Source: Mycobacterium terramassiliense
GTDB lineage: Bacteria; Actinomycetota; Actinomycetes; Mycobacteriales; Mycobacteriaceae
Length of the DNA stretch: 64,000 nt
Direction: 5' to 3'
Assembly (NCBI RefSeq): GCF_900157385.1
Contig: NZ_LT717699.1
Span: 664,524 to 728,523, forward strand
The translations under genes were made by a program, and so were the position numbers. Below the pieces are notes generated by a model. That model made no database searches. It was given only the letters and a program-made list of their open reading frames with translations, and was not told the origin of the DNA. Shown one piece after another: positions 1 to 11,400 of the stretch; within the stretch, counting starts at the first letter, position 1, and each line of letters begins with the position of its first letter.

Positions 1-486
1 TACACCGGGCTGGACCTCAATCCCGCCAGCATCGACAAGTGCCGGGAACGGCACCAGCTGTCGGGCCTGGAATTCGTGCAGGGCGATGCCCAAAACCTGC
101 CTTTCCCCGACGAATCCTTCGACGCGGTGATCAACGTCGAGGCCTCCCATCAGTATCCGAACTTTCCCGGCTTCCTGCAGGAAGTCGCACGCGTGCTGCG
201 CCCCGGCGGGCATTTCCTCTACACCGATTCCCGCCGCGCTCCCGTCGTCGCCGAATGGGAGGCGGCGCTGGCCGGCGCGCCGCTGCGGAAGATCTCCGAA
301 AGGGACATCGACAAAGAGGCCAAGCGCGGGCTGGACGCCAACACGCGACGGACCCAGCAGCAGATCAGCGGCCGCCTGCCGGGATTCATGAACTCCCTGA
401 TCCGTTACGGCGTGGGCGTGTTGGACTGGGACCTGCGCCGCTCCGGTGGGTTCTCCTACCGCGTCTACCACTTCGCCAAGGATTGA
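1..486 (+). CDS. SAM-dependent O-methyltransferase (5'-truncated by window edge)
   Basis: The reading frame is open from the first base, so the N-terminus and probably SAM motif I lie outside the window. The visible part begins YTGLDLNPASI (acidic residue after motif I), then FVQGDAQNLPFPDESFD and the post-motif VARVLRPGGHFLYTD, typical of class I methyltransferases. The closest match I recall is the mycobacterial Rv2952/Rv1523 group, which O-methylates phthiotriol-type lipids or sugars of surface glycolipids. It is followed after 44 bases by a glycosyltransferase on the same strand, in the same order as Rv1523-Rv1524. A sugar or lipid O-methylation role in the envelope glycolipid is inferred from that context; the substrate cannot be read from the sequence. 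Confidence 0.85.
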   Translation, partial: YTGLDLNPASIDKCRERHQLSGLEFVQGDAQNLPFPDESFDAVINVEASHQYPNFPGFLQEVARVLRPGGHFLYTDSRRAPVVAEWEAALAGAPLRKISERDIDKEAKRGLDANTRRTQQQISGRLPGFMNSLIRYGVGVLDWDLRRSGGFSYRVYHFAKD

Positions 487-530
487 TGCGGGTCCAGCGC
501 GCACCGGATCCGAAAGGCTGCACTCTCCCC

Positions 531-1778
531 ATGAAGTTTGCCTTGGCAAGCTACGGAACTCGCGGCGACATCGAGCCCCTCGCGGCGGTCGGCCGCGAGC
601 TGCAGCGCCGCGGTCATGATGTCCGGGTTGCGGTGCCGCCCAACCTGATCGGCTTCGTGGAATCGGCCGGGCTGTCCGCGGTGGCCTACGGGCAGCGGGA
701 TTCTCAGCAGCAGCTCGACGAGGATTTCCTGCACAACTCGTGGAAGTTCACCAATCCGGTCAAGTTGGCGCGCGAGGCCATGGAGCCCGTCAGGGCGGGG
801 TTCGACGAACTGGGCGCCGCGCTCAGGCCGCTTGCGGACGGGGTCGACCTGCTGCTGACGGGCCAGCTCTACCAGGAAATCGCCGCCAACGTCGCGGAGT
901 ACCACGACATTCCGTTGGCCGCATTGCATTTCTACCCGATGCGGCCCAACGGTCACATCGCGTTCCCGGCGCGCCTGCCCGCGCCGTTGGTGCGCTCGAC
1001 GATGAAGACCCTCGACTGGATGTACTGGCGGTTCACCAGGAGCGCCGAGGACGCGCAGCGCCGGGAGCTAGGACTGCCGAGCGCCACTTGCCCTGCGCCG
1101 CAACGGATGTCCGAGCGCAACGCGCTGGAGATCCAGGCCTACGACGGGCTGTGCTTCCCCGGGTTGTCCGCGGAGTGGGGCGCTCGACGGCCCTTCGTCG
1201 GCGCGCTGACCATGGAGTGGCCCACCGACGCCGACGATGAGGTCGTGTCGTGGATTGCCGCCGGGACGCCGCCGATCTACTTCGGGTTCGGCAGCATGCC
1301 CGTCGGGTCCCTCAAGGATCTCGTCACGATGATCGGCGGGGCATGCGCCGACCTGGGCGAACGGGCACTGATCTGCTCACGGGCACCCGGCACCGGCGTC
1401 CCCGATTTCGACCACGTGAAGGTTGTGACGGCGGTGAATCACGCCGCGATCTTTCCGACCTGCCGTGCCGTCGTCCACCACGGCGGCTCGGGCACCACCG
1501 CCGCCGGGTTGCGGGCCGGCGTCCCGGCTTTGATTCTCTGGATCACCTCCGATCAGCCGATCTGGGCGGCCCAGATCAAGCAGCTGAAAGTCGGCTCGGC
1601 CCGCCGATTCTCCGGCACGAATCGCAAAACGCTGGCCGGCGACCTCCGGTCGGTGCTCGCGCCGGCGTGTGCCGGCCGGGCATGCGAGATCGCGGCACGG
1701 ATGACCAAGCCGGCCGAGAGCGTCGCCACCGCCGCCGATCTGCTGGAAAAAGCGGCCCGCCGCGAAGGTTTTGGCTGA
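531..1778 (+). CDS. GT-B fold glycosyltransferase (UGT/GtfA-like), Rv1524-type
   Basis: A 415-residue protein starting [16 protein letters not shown], the N-terminal signature of the mycobacterial GPL/LOS glycosyltransferase group (Rv1524, Rv1526c, Gtf/Rtf family). The C-terminal nucleotide-sugar domain shows VVHHGGSGTTAAGLRAGVP and a following DQPIWA segment, the donor-binding loop of this family. The enzyme is expected to be cytoplasmic and to transfer a sugar (rhamnose, 6-deoxyhexose or glucose) to a lipid or glycolipid acceptor. ATG 531 is chosen because the protein then has exactly the length of its paralog at 2626-3873, and both starts are preceded by a similar CGAAAGGCTG stretch. Its stop overlaps the start of the next gene by one base, so the two are probably translationally coupled. 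Donor and acceptor are unknown. Confidence 0.9.
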   Translation: MKFALASYGTRGDIEPLAAVGRELQRRGHDVRVAVPPNLIGFVESAGLSAVAYGQRDSQQQLDEDFLHNSWKFTNPVKLAREAMEPVRAGFDELGAALRPLADGVDLLLTGQLYQEIAANVAEYHDIPLAALHFYPMRPNGHIAFPARLPAPLVRSTMKTLDWMYWRFTRSAEDAQRRELGLPSATCPAPQRMSERNALEIQAYDGLCFPGLSAEWGARRPFVGALTMEWPTDADDEVVSWIAAGTPPIYFGFGSMPVGSLKDLVTMIGGACADLGERALICSRAPGTGVPDFDHVKVVTAVNHAAIFPTCRAVVHHGGSGTTAAGLRAGVPALILWITSDQPIWAAQIKQLKVGSARRFSGTNRKTLAGDLRSVLAPACAGRACEIAARMTKPAESVATAADLLEKAARREGFG

Positions 1779-2611
1779 TGCCGGAACGGCCGTCGGTGCC
1801 GGGCGAGCCGGTGTACGCTCCGGTTGTGTCGCTACTGATCACCGTGCCGGTTTACGGGCAGCACGAGTACACACACGCGCTGTTAGCCGATTTGGAGCGG
1901 GAGGGTGCCGACTATCTGATCGTCGACAATCGCGGCGACTACCCCAAGATCGGCGAGGAACGGGTCATCGCACCCGGTAACAATCTCGGTTGGGCCGGCG
2001 GCAGCGAACTCGGATTCCGAACGGCGTTCGCGGAGGGTTACTCCCACGCGATGACGCTCAACAACGACACCCGCCTCTCGCGGGGATTCGTCGCCGCCCT
2101 GCTCGACCCGCGCCTGCCCGCGGACGTCGGCATGGTGGGGCCGATGTTCAACATCGGATTCCCCTACGCGGTGGCCGGCGACATACCGGACGCCGCAACC
2201 TACGTTCCTCGGCCCCAATATCGGGTGGTGCCCGCGATCGAGGGGACGGCGCTGGTGATGTCCCGGGAGTGCTGGGACGCCGTCGGCGGAATGGACCTGG
2301 ATACCTTCGGGCGTTACGGCTGGGGGCTCGATCTCGACCTCGCCCTGCGGGCGCGCAAGGCCGGATTCGGTTTGTACACAACGGAGATGGCCTACGTCAA
2401 CCATTTCGGGCGCAGGACGGCGAACGCCCACTTCGGCAGCCGCAAATATCACTGGGGCTCCAGCTGGGCGATGATTCAAGGCTTGCGCAGAACGCACGGC
2501 TGGCTCGCTGCCATGGGAATCCTGCGCGAGATGGGGGCGGCGCACCACCGCAAATGGTACAAGTCCTTCCCGCTCGTCCAGCACGACGCGGCCGCCAGCC
2601 GACAACCCTAG
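1778..2611 (+). CDS. wbbL2: GT2 family glycosyltransferase, WbbL2-like rhamnosyltransferase
   Basis: A 277-residue GT-A type glycosyltransferase. An N-terminal beta strand (SLLITVPVYGQHEYTHALL) leads to ADYLIVDNRGDY, GNNLGWAGGSELGF and the metal/nucleotide motif MTLNNDTRLSRG. Downstream EGTALVMSRECWDAVGGMD and the GWGLDLDLALRARK acceptor-side motif are typical of WbbL/GT2 rhamnosyltransferases. It matches my recollection of Rv1525 (wbbL2) nearly end to end and sits in the same place. The ATG overlaps the stop of the preceding glycosyltransferase; a GTG at 1826 is a possible shorter start. Role inferred: addition of a deoxy-sugar to the envelope glycolipid built by this locus. It ends 14 bases before the stop of the convergent glycosyltransferase. 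Confidence 0.88.
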   Translation: MPERPSVPGEPVYAPVVSLLITVPVYGQHEYTHALLADLEREGADYLIVDNRGDYPKIGEERVIAPGNNLGWAGGSELGFRTAFAEGYSHAMTLNNDTRLSRGFVAALLDPRLPADVGMVGPMFNIGFPYAVAGDIPDAATYVPRPQYRVVPAIEGTALVMSRECWDAVGGMDLDTFGRYGWGLDLDLALRARKAGFGLYTTEMAYVNHFGRRTANAHFGSRKYHWGSSWAMIQGLRRTHGWLAAMGILREMGAAHHRKWYKSFPLVQHDAAASRQP

Positions 2612-2625
2612 TCCCGGGGACGAAT

Positions 2626-3873
2626 TCAGACGCCGACGCGGACCCTCTGCTCCAACAGGTCGGCGGCGGTGGCGACGCCGACGGCGGGCTTGGTCATCTT
2701 CGGGGCGATCTCGCGGGCCCGGGCCACGTAGTCCGGCGCCAGGATCTTGCTTAGTTGCCTGACCAACGATTTCCGGGAGATGCGCGAAAGGCGTTTTGCG
2801 GAGCCGACTTTGAGGCGTTTGACCTGAGTCGCCCAGATGAACTGGTCGGCCACGTCCCACAGGATCAACGTCGGTAGCCCGGCCCGCAGGCTGGCGGCCG
2901 TCGTGCCGGCGCCGCCGTGGTGGACGGCCGCGCGGCAGGTTGGCAGGATCGTGGAGTAGTTGACGTGCCCGACCAGCTTCACGTCGGAACGGGAAGCGGT
3001 GTGCGTACCCTCGGCGCCGGAATAGATCAAGGCGCGTTCGCCGAGCTCGGCGCAGGCGTCGGCGATCATCGCCACCGTCTCGGCGGGGGACTGAACCGGC
3101 GTGCTGCCGAAACCGAAGTAGATCGGCGGTTTTCCCGCGGCGATCCAGGACGCGACCTCGTCGTCGGTGTCGGCCCCCAGTTCGAGCGTGAGGGAACCCA
3201 CGAAGGGGCGCCTGCCGTTCCATTCCGCGGCAAGACCGGGGAACAAAGCCTGGTCGTAGGCCTGCAGCTCGAGCGTTCCGTTCTCGGCCATCCGCCGCCA
3301 CGCGGAAACCGCCGTGGCGGGCAGGCCCAGTTCCCGGCGTTGCGCGTCCTCGTTCGCCTTGGTGATGTGCGTATACAGCCACCAGCCCGCCGTCAAAGTC
3401 GCGCGGACCGCGGGAGCCGGGGACGGGAGAAACGGAACGCCGAGCTGACCGTTGACCCGCACCGGGAAGTGATGCAGCCCCGCGACCGGAATGTCGTAGT
3501 ACTCCGCGACATTGGCCACCACCCCGTGGTAGGTCTGGCCCGTCACCAACAGGTCGGCCCCGTCGGCCAGCGAGGTGAGGGTGCGGCTCATCTCGGCCCA
3601 GCCCTCGACGAAAAGCTCCTTGAGGTCGCGCATGAAGTTGACCGGATTCTGCACCTTGAAGGCGTTGTGGGTGAAATCCGCGACGGCCACGACCTGTTCT
3701 CGCGTGTCCGGTCCGTAGGAAACGGCGGGCACGCCGGCGGCCTCGACGAAGTCAACCAGGTTGGGCGGCACCGCCATTCGGACGTCGTGTCCTCGGCGCC
3801 GCAGTTCCGCACCTACCGTGGCGCCGGGCTCGATATCGCCGCGGGTCCCGTGGGCCGCCAGAACAAACTTCAT
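2626..3873 (-). CDS. GT-B fold glycosyltransferase, Rv1526c-type paralog
   Basis: A 415-residue protein, the same length as the glycosyltransferase at 531-1778 and clearly its paralog ([16 protein letters not shown] start; [19 protein letters not shown] donor loop; DQFIWATQ following it). It belongs to the mycobacterial glycolipid glycosyltransferases related to GtfA/RtfA and Rv1526c. It lies 55 bases downstream of the PapA acyltransferase and in the same direction as pks5, so pks5, the acyltransferase and this gene likely form one operon. A role in glycosylating the polyketide-acylated lipid product is inferred. Divergence between the two paralogs suggests different acceptor or donor specificity rather than redundancy. 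Confidence 0.9.
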   Translation of the reverse strand: MKFVLAAHGTRGDIEPGATVGAELRRRGHDVRMAVPPNLVDFVEAAGVPAVSYGPDTREQVVAVADFTHNAFKVQNPVNFMRDLKELFVEGWAEMSRTLTSLADGADLLVTGQTYHGVVANVAEYYDIPVAGLHHFPVRVNGQLGVPFLPSPAPAVRATLTAGWWLYTHITKANEDAQRRELGLPATAVSAWRRMAENGTLELQAYDQALFPGLAAEWNGRRPFVGSLTLELGADTDDEVASWIAAGKPPIYFGFGSTPVQSPAETVAMIADACAELGERALIYSGAEGTHTASRSDVKLVGHVNYSTILPTCRAAVHHGGAGTTAASLRAGLPTLILWDVADQFIWATQVKRLKVGSAKRLSRISRKSLVRQLSKILAPDYVARAREIAPKMTKPAVGVATAADLLEQRVRVGV

Positions 3874-3928
3874 CGACGGAGCTCAGCCTTTCGCTTCATC
3901 CCCGCCCGGGGATGAAGCGCTTTGGAGC

Positions 3929-5371
3929 CTACCTGGCTACGCGAACCGGAACGGCGGCCAGCTTGCCCGCGACGACCCGCTCGAAGACCGACTTCATGGC
4001 CTCCGTGTAGCGCGTGACGGACTCCCGGGCGACCGGGTTGTTCGGGTAGGACACCATGATGGAGACCTCATCGAACAACCGGAACACCGTCGAGTACATG
4101 TACGCCGGGCTGCGGCCATCGGTGAACGCGGTCGCGTTCACGCCGTCCAGGGCGGTGGCGACGATGGCCGACAGGGGAGGAAGGCCGGCGTCCATGTAGC
4201 TCATCATGGTGAACTGGGGCCCGTGGCGGCGCAGCCAGGGTGCCAGTTCCAGCACCTTGTCGAACGGCACGTTGGCCAGGTCCATGTTCGCGTCGAACGA
4301 GGCCTGCGCCGCGCGTGCGGTCTCCTCGAACGAGTTCGGGTCGACCGGAACCGTGAACGGCACCACGCCGGTGAACCAGCCCACCGTCATGAAGTCCGCC
4401 GGGCTCTTCCGCTTGTCGGTCGGCGTGAGCCCGTAATACGTTTCGGCGCCGGTCAATTCGTATTGAGCCAGGGCCGCGCAGGCGAACAGGCCGCCGCTGA
4501 ACCGGGCGCCCGCCTGCTGGCAGAGGGCCTCGAACTGAGCCGTTTGCTCCGGGCCCAGCAGCCGCTCGACGTGGGTGTCCCCGCCGCACGGGATCGATTG
4601 GTCACCCAGCGGCAGGGGGAAGTCGGGCAGGGTTCCGCCGTTGGCTTCGGCGAACTCGATCCACTTCTTCACCTCCGGGGACTCCAGCGTCATCCCCGAC
4701 ACGCAGGCGTGCTCGCGCATGCAGAAGTCGTCATAGCTGGCGGCCGGGGGCAGCGTAACCGGTGCCTTGCCCTCGAGCAGGGCGTTGTAGTTCATCACGA
4801 TCTCGACGTACAGCCCGGCGATCAACATCGGGTCGCAGTGCAGGTGGTCGACGACCGCGTACAGCGCGAAGCGGTCCTCGTATTGGATGATGCCGAACCT
4901 GAAGCAGTCCCACTGCAGCGGGTCGGGCGTTGCCAGCACGTGGTCGCGCCATTGCTGCTGGGTCAGTACGCCATATTCCTTCGCGACGAACTGGATGTCG
5001 CGCGGATTCTTCAGGGTGTGCCGGACGATGTTGTCGTCGGAGTAGTCGAACCAGCTGTGGTAGGTCGCGTGGCGGCGCAGATGCGCGTTGATGACGTACG
5101 TCATCGCGCGAATGTCGCACCGGCCGGGCACCTCCCAGGAACCCATGACCGCCCGCGAGTAGTCGAGGCCGCGATCGCGGAACTCCACGAAGCCCCGAAG
5201 GTGACCCGCCTGCATGGAGCTGGGCGGCACCGGGCTCACTGGTGCCTGCCGAGCCTTCGCAGCGCAGCCGGGCGTAGGTTCCCACGTTACGACGGGTCCC
5301 GGTTCCGGGTTCCAGTCGTAGGCGTTGCCAACTCGCAGGCTGTCGTGCTCAGAGCCTCCACCTATGAACAC
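3929..5371 (-). CDS. PapA-type polyketide-associated acyltransferase
   Basis: A 480-residue protein of the condensation-domain-like PapA family. The catalytic motif is HLHCD (HxxxD) in VVDHLHCDPM; the glycine that usually follows the Asp is replaced by Pro. Family members take acyl chains from a polyketide synthase or acyl-CoA and esterify a sugar or diol. A GTG start at 5371 is supported by a strong AAAGGAGGG about five bases upstream on the minus strand. It lies 58 bases downstream of pks5 and directly before a glycosyltransferase. The likely substrate is the methyl-branched acyl chain made by the neighbouring Pks5, giving an acylated trehalose or lipooligosaccharide core. It may correspond to papA4 or to the separate pap gene between the two pks5 copies of M. 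canettii; this cannot be decided by eye. Confidence 0.85.
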   Translation of the reverse strand: MFIGGGSEHDSLRVGNAYDWNPEPGPVVTWEPTPGCAAKARQAPVSPVPPSSMQAGHLRGFVEFRDRGLDYSRAVMGSWEVPGRCDIRAMTYVINAHLRRHATYHSWFDYSDDNIVRHTLKNPRDIQFVAKEYGVLTQQQWRDHVLATPDPLQWDCFRFGIIQYEDRFALYAVVDHLHCDPMLIAGLYVEIVMNYNALLEGKAPVTLPPAASYDDFCMREHACVSGMTLESPEVKKWIEFAEANGGTLPDFPLPLGDQSIPCGGDTHVERLLGPEQTAQFEALCQQAGARFSGGLFACAALAQYELTGAETYYGLTPTDKRKSPADFMTVGWFTGVVPFTVPVDPNSFEETARAAQASFDANMDLANVPFDKVLELAPWLRRHGPQFTMMSYMDAGLPPLSAIVATALDGVNATAFTDGRSPAYMYSTVFRLFDEVSIMVSYPNNPVARESVTRYTEAMKSVFERVVAGKLAAVPVRVAR

Positions 5372-5429
5372 GTTTTCCCTCCTTTAGTACCGGCCTAGCA
5401 GTGCAGTCGACTTTGACGTAGGACCTCTC

Positions 5430-8400
5430 TCACGCGGGCGCCGCAGCGTTTTCCTCCTGGGGCGCCAGCTTGTGGAACAGGTGATCCGCCAAACCCCGCA
5501 CCGTGGTGATGTCGGCAGAGGTAATGCGCACCCCCGTCTGGGCCTCGATGTGAGTCCGCAATTCGAGATTGCCCAGTGAGTCCAGGCCGTACTCGGAAAG
5601 CGGGTGGTCCACATCGATGTTGCGACGCAGGATCAGACCGATCTGCTCGGAGAGCAGACGCCGCAGCCGGGTCGGCCACTCGTCGAGCGGCAGGTCGGCC
5701 AGCTCGGCGCGCAGTTTGCTTGAACCCGAACGCTTTTCGCCCGCGGACTTGAACATCTCGAGGAACTTGCTGCGTTCCGCGAAGGACGCGATCCACGGTG
5801 TCCCGATCAGCGGGCTGTAGCCCGTGTACGCGCGGTCGTGCCGCAGCAGTGCCTCGAACGCGTAGGCACCCTCGTCGGGAGCGATCGCTGCGCCACTGCC
5901 TTCCGCGAAGTCCGCACCGCGGCCGATCTCGCCCCAGGCGCCCCACGCGATCGCCGTGGCCGGCAGGCCCTGGGCGCGTCGCCAGTGGGTAAAGGCGTCC
6001 AGCCAGCTGTTGGCCGCGGCGTAGGCGCCCTGCCCCGGCGAGCCCAGCAGTGCGGCCGCCGAGGAGAACAGGCAGAACCAGTCCAGGTCCGCTTTCTGAG
6101 ACTGGCCAGCGGTGGCCTCGTGCAGGTTCCACGCGCCGTACACCTTGGGTGCCCAGTCCCGGTCGATCAACTCGTCGGTGATGTTGGTCAAGGTGGCGTC
6201 CTCGACCACCGCGGCCGCGTGCAGCACGCCCCGCAACGGGAGCCCGGTTGCCGTCGCGGTGGCCACCAGCCGCTGCGCGACGTCGGCCTGGGCGATGTCA
6301 CCGCACTCCACGATCACGTCAGAACCTATCGCCCGGACGAGCTCGATCGTTTCAAGCGCCTTCTGCGAAGGCTCGGAGCGGGAGGTCAGCACGATCCGGC
6401 CCGCGCCCGCCGCGGCCATCTTCTCGGCCAGGAACAGGCCCAGGCCACCGAGGCCGCCGGTGATGATGTAGGAGCCGTCCTTACGGAAGACCGGCGCCTG
6501 CTCCGGGGGCAGCACCACGCTGCTGCGGCCGGCCTGCGGGATGTCGAGGATGAGCTTGCCGGTGTGCTCGGCCGCGCTCATCACGCGAATCGCGGTGGCC
6601 GCCTCGGCGAGCGGGTAGTGCGTGCTCTCGGGCATCGGCAGCACGCCCTCGGCCGTCAGCCGGTAGACGTTGCTGAGGATCTCGCTGACCTGCTGCGGGT
6701 GGCTGACGGACATCAGGCCCAGGTCGACGCCCCAGAACGCGAGGTTGCGACGGAACGGGAAGAGGCCCAGCTTGGTGTCCCCGTAGATGTCGCGCTTGCC
6801 GATCTCGACGAACCGCCCGCCCAGCGCCAGCAGTTTGATTCCGGCGAGCTGCGCGGCGCCCGTGACCGAGTTGAGCACGATGTCCACGCCGTAGCCGTCG
6901 GTGTCGCGACGGATCTGGTCCGCGAAGTCGACGGTCCGCGAGTCGTAGACGTGCTCGATTCCCATGTCGCGCAACAGCTGTCGGCGCGCCTCGCTGCCGG
7001 CAGTGGCGAAGATCTCGGCACCCGCGGCGCGGGCGATGGCGATCGCCGCCTGCCCCACACCACCGGTTCCGGAGTGGATCAGCACCTTGTCACCGGCCTT
7101 GATGCGGGCCAGGTCGTTCAGGCCGTACCACGCGGTGGCGTGCGCGGTGGTGACCGCGGCCGCCTGCGCGTCGGTGAGCCCGTCCGGCAGCGTCGTGGCC
7201 AGGCGCGCGTCACAGGTGACGAACGTGGCCCAGCAGCCGTTGGGCGACATGCCACCGACGTGGTCGCCGACCTTGTGGTTGGTGACGTCGGGTCCCACGG
7301 CCGTGACCACACCGGCGAAGTCGGTGCCGAGCGCGGGCAGGATGTTGTCCAGGCTCTGGTAGCGGCCGAACGCGTTCAGCACATCGGCGAAGTTGATGCT
7401 CGACGCGGTGACCGCGACCTCGATCTGGCCGGGGCCCGGCGGAACCCGGTCGAAGGCCGCGAACTCCATCGTCTGCAGGTCACCCGGCGTGCGGATCTGC
7501 ATCCGCATCCCGTCGCTCTCGTGATCCGCGATGGTGGTTTGCCGCTCTTCCGGACGCAGGGGAGTGGGGCACAGGCGCGCGATGTACCACTCGTCGTTGC
7601 GCCAGGCCGTCTCGTCCTCTCCGGGACCCGTCGTCAGCAGCTGGCGCACCACCTGCTCGGCGCTGGTCTGCTCGTCGACGTCGATGTGGGTGGTGTGCAG
7701 GTGCGGGTGCTCAGAGCCGATCACCCGCAGCAGCCCGCGCACCCCGCCCTGGTCGAGGTTCGGGACGTCCTCCGACAACACCTTCTGGGCGTTGCGGGTC
7801 ACCACGAACAACCGCGGCGACTCGCCCTGCAGCTCCGGGAGCTCGCGGGCGATGCGGACCAGGTGGTGGACGTATTCACCGCCGCGCACGGCGCTTTCGT
7901 CGTCCGGGTTGCCGTTCTTCGGCTCGGTGAGCACCACCACGCCGGCATAGCCGCCCTTTTCGACCTCACCGCGCAGCCGCTCGGCGATCGCCGCGTGATC
8001 GGCCCCCGACGGCCAGGACAGCGTGGTGCAATCCGCCTCGTGCAGCTTCATCGCGTCGGTGAAAGCCGTCGCCACGAGGTCTGCGGCGTCGGAGGTGCTG
8101 ATCAGCAGCCAGGCGCCGGTCTCGGTAGCGGGCACCTCGGGCAGCTGCCGCTGCTGCCATTCGACGGTCAGCAACCGCTCGGCCATCACCCGGGCCCGCT
8201 CGCCGCTCGGCGACACGCCCGTGCCCATCTGCAGCCCGCGCACCGTCAGCAGCACGGCGCCGTGCTTGTCGAGGATGTCCAGGTCGGCCTCGACGGACCC
8301 GCCCGTGGCCGCGGTCACCCGCGAGTAGCAGTAGCGCGCCGAGCTCACGGACGTGTGGACCCGCAGCTCGCGAACGCCCAGCGGCAAGAGCAGGCCGCCC

Positions 8401-11400
8401 AGGCTGGCGTTGGCGACGCTCGGGTGCGCGGCGACCGACTGGAAGCACGCGTCGAGCAGCGCGGGATGCACGCCGTAGTTCGTTTGTTGCGTCCGGATCA
8501 CGCTGGGCAGCCCGATCTCGGCGAGCACCGTGGTGCCGGTGCCCTCGGCGGTGTGGGCGGCGGCCAGGCCGGTGAAGGCGGGGCCGTACTGAATGCCGCA
8601 CAGGTCCATCGCGTCGCGAAGGTCGCCGCCCTCCAGGCGGCTTGGGTGCGCGGCCAGCAGCCCCTCGATGTCCACCGCGGCGGGCCGTGCCGCATCGCCC
8701 GAGTCGTCGACGTCCACCAGCACCGCGGAGGCCCGCCGTGCCTGCACGCCGTCCTCGTTGGTCTCCACCGCGAAGGTCAGCGCGCCGGGCGCCTCCGCGG
8801 TCGCGGTGAGGCTGATCTGCGTCTCCTCGTCGAGCATCAGCATCTGCTCGAAGCGGACGTCGCGTACCGCGGATGCGTCACCGAAGACGGTGCGGGCCGC
8901 GGCCAGCGCCATCTCGCAGTAGGCCGCGCCCGGCAGCGTCGCCGTGCCATGGACCTGGTGGTCGGCCAGCCACGGCAGCGACGCGGTGCCGATCTCGGCC
9001 TGCCAGACGTGGCGTTCCGGCTCCTCGGGCAGGCGCACGTGCTGTCCCATCAGCGGGTGCACCGCGACGCTGGAAGCCAGCGCGCGGGAGCTGTGACCCT
9101 CGCGGCTCAACAGCAGCGAGCGGTGCGTCCACGCGGCCAGCGGGGCGTCCACCAGGTGGCCGCCGGGGTAGAGCACGGAGAAGTCGACCGTGGCGCCCGT
9201 GGCGTACAGGTCGCCCAGCAACCCGAGCATCCCGTGGGGCAGCGGCTGGTCGCGCCGCATCGCGGCGAGCGCGGCCACCGTCATGTCCAGGCTGCGGGCG
9301 GTCTGGTCGACCGCGTGGGTCAGCAGCGGGTGCGGCGACAACTCGCCGAACACCCGGTAGCCGTCTTCCAGTGCCGCCTGCACGGCCGCGGAGAACCGCA
9401 CCGTGTGGCGCAGGTTGTCCACCCAGTAGTTGGCGTCGCAGTAGGGCTCCTCGCGCGGGTCGAACGAGGTGGCCGAGTAGTACGGGATCTCCGGGGTCAA
9501 CGGCTCGATCTCGGCGAGCACGTCGTACAGCTCGTCGAGGATCGGGTCGACCTGCGGCGAGTGCGACGCCACGTCGACGGCCACCTCGCGGGCCATCACC
9601 TCGCGCTGCTCCCACACCGCCACCAACTCGCGAACCGTGTCCGTCGCGCCGCCGATGACGGTGGACTGCGGGGAGGCCACCACGGCGACCACGGCGTCGT
9701 TGACGCCGCGCGCCATCAGCTCCGAAAGCACTTGCTGCGCAGGCAGTTCCACCGAGGCCATCGCGCCCGAACCGGCGATATTGGTCATCAGTCGCGAGCG
9801 CCGGCAGATGACGCGCACCCCATCCTCGAGCGCCAGCGCTCCGGCGACGACGGCCGCGGCGGACTCGCCCATCGAGTGGCCGATGACGGCACCGGGTCGG
9901 ACCCCGTAGGACTTCATCGTGGTCGCCAGGGCGACCTGCATGGCGAAGATCGTGGGCTGCACGCGGTCGATGCCCGTCACCTTCTCGGGTGCGGTCAGCG
10001 CCTCGGTCACCGAGAAGCCGGACTCGTGGGCGATCAGCGGCTCGATTTCGGCGATGGCCGCCGCGAATGCGGGCTCCTTGGCCAGCAGGTCGGTGCCCAT
10101 GGTCGCCCACTGCGAACCCTGTCCGGAGAACACCCAAACCGGACCGCGCTCCTCCTGGCCCACGACTTCCTGGAACAGGGCGTCACCGCTGGCGACCTCG
10201 CGCAGAGCCGTCACCAGCTCCGGGGTGTCGCCGGCCAGCACGGTGGTCCGCACGGAGCGGTGTCCACGCCGGCGGGCGAGGGTGTAGGCGAGGTCCGGCG
10301 CCGGCACCTCCGCCGCGTGCGCCTCGACCCAGTCGGCAAGCCGTGCGGCGGTTTCGCGCAGCCCGTCGGCCGAGGTGGCAGACAGCGGGAACAGCAGCGT
10401 GCCGCCGCGGCTCGGCCTGGTTGCGGCGCCGTTGCGGGACAGGGGCTCGGGGGCCTCCTCGACGATCGCGTGCACGTTGGTGCCGGAGATGCCGTACGCC
10501 GACACCGCCGCGCGTCGGGGTTGCCCGCCGCTCAGCGGCCAGGGCGTATTCTCTTGCGGCACAAACAGTCCGGTGTCGATCCGGGCCATCTCGTCGGGCA
10601 GGGCTTCGAAGTGCAGGTTCTTGGGGACCACCCCGTGCTGGACGGACAGGATCGCCTTCATCACCCCAAGCGCGCCGGCGGCTGCCTGCAGGTGCCCGAA
10701 GTTGGTCTTCGAGGCGCCCAGCACGCACGGGTTGCCGATGCCGTAGACCTCGGCGAGGCTGCCGTATTCGATCGGGTCGCCGACGGGGGTTCCCGTGCCG
10801 TGCGCCTCGACCATGCCGACCGTGCCGGCGTCCACGCCCGACGCCGCGAGCGCGGCGCGGTACACCGCGGCCTGCGCCTCGCCCGAGGGCATCGCGATGT
10901 TCATGGTGTGGCCGTCCTGGTTGGCGGCCGTGCCGCGGATCACACCGAGGATCCGGTCGCCGTCGCGCTGCGCGTCCGTGAGGCGCTTGAGCAGCAGCAC
11001 CACGCAGCCCTCGCCGGAGACGAAGCCGTCGGCCTTGGCGTCGAACGCGTAGCAGTGCCCGGTGCCCGACAGCATCCCCCCCGCCGATGCGGAGGCGGAC
11101 CGGCGCGGCTCCATCATCACGTTGACGCCGCCGGCGAACGCGAGCTTGCTCTCGCCGTCGTTCAGGCTGCGGCAGGCCTGGTGGATCGCGAACAGGCCGG
11201 ACGAGCAGGCGGTGTCGATCGTGACCGCGGGGCCGTGCAGGCCGAGCGCGTAGGAGATCCGCCCGGACGCCATGCAGGAGATGGTGCCGGGGTTTCCGTA
11301 GGGTCCGTCGAAGGCGTCGGTGGCGGCGTGCACGAATTGGTAGTCGCCGTAGTTCAATCCGACGAAAACGCCCGTTTCCCCGGCGATGGTGTCCTTGGTG

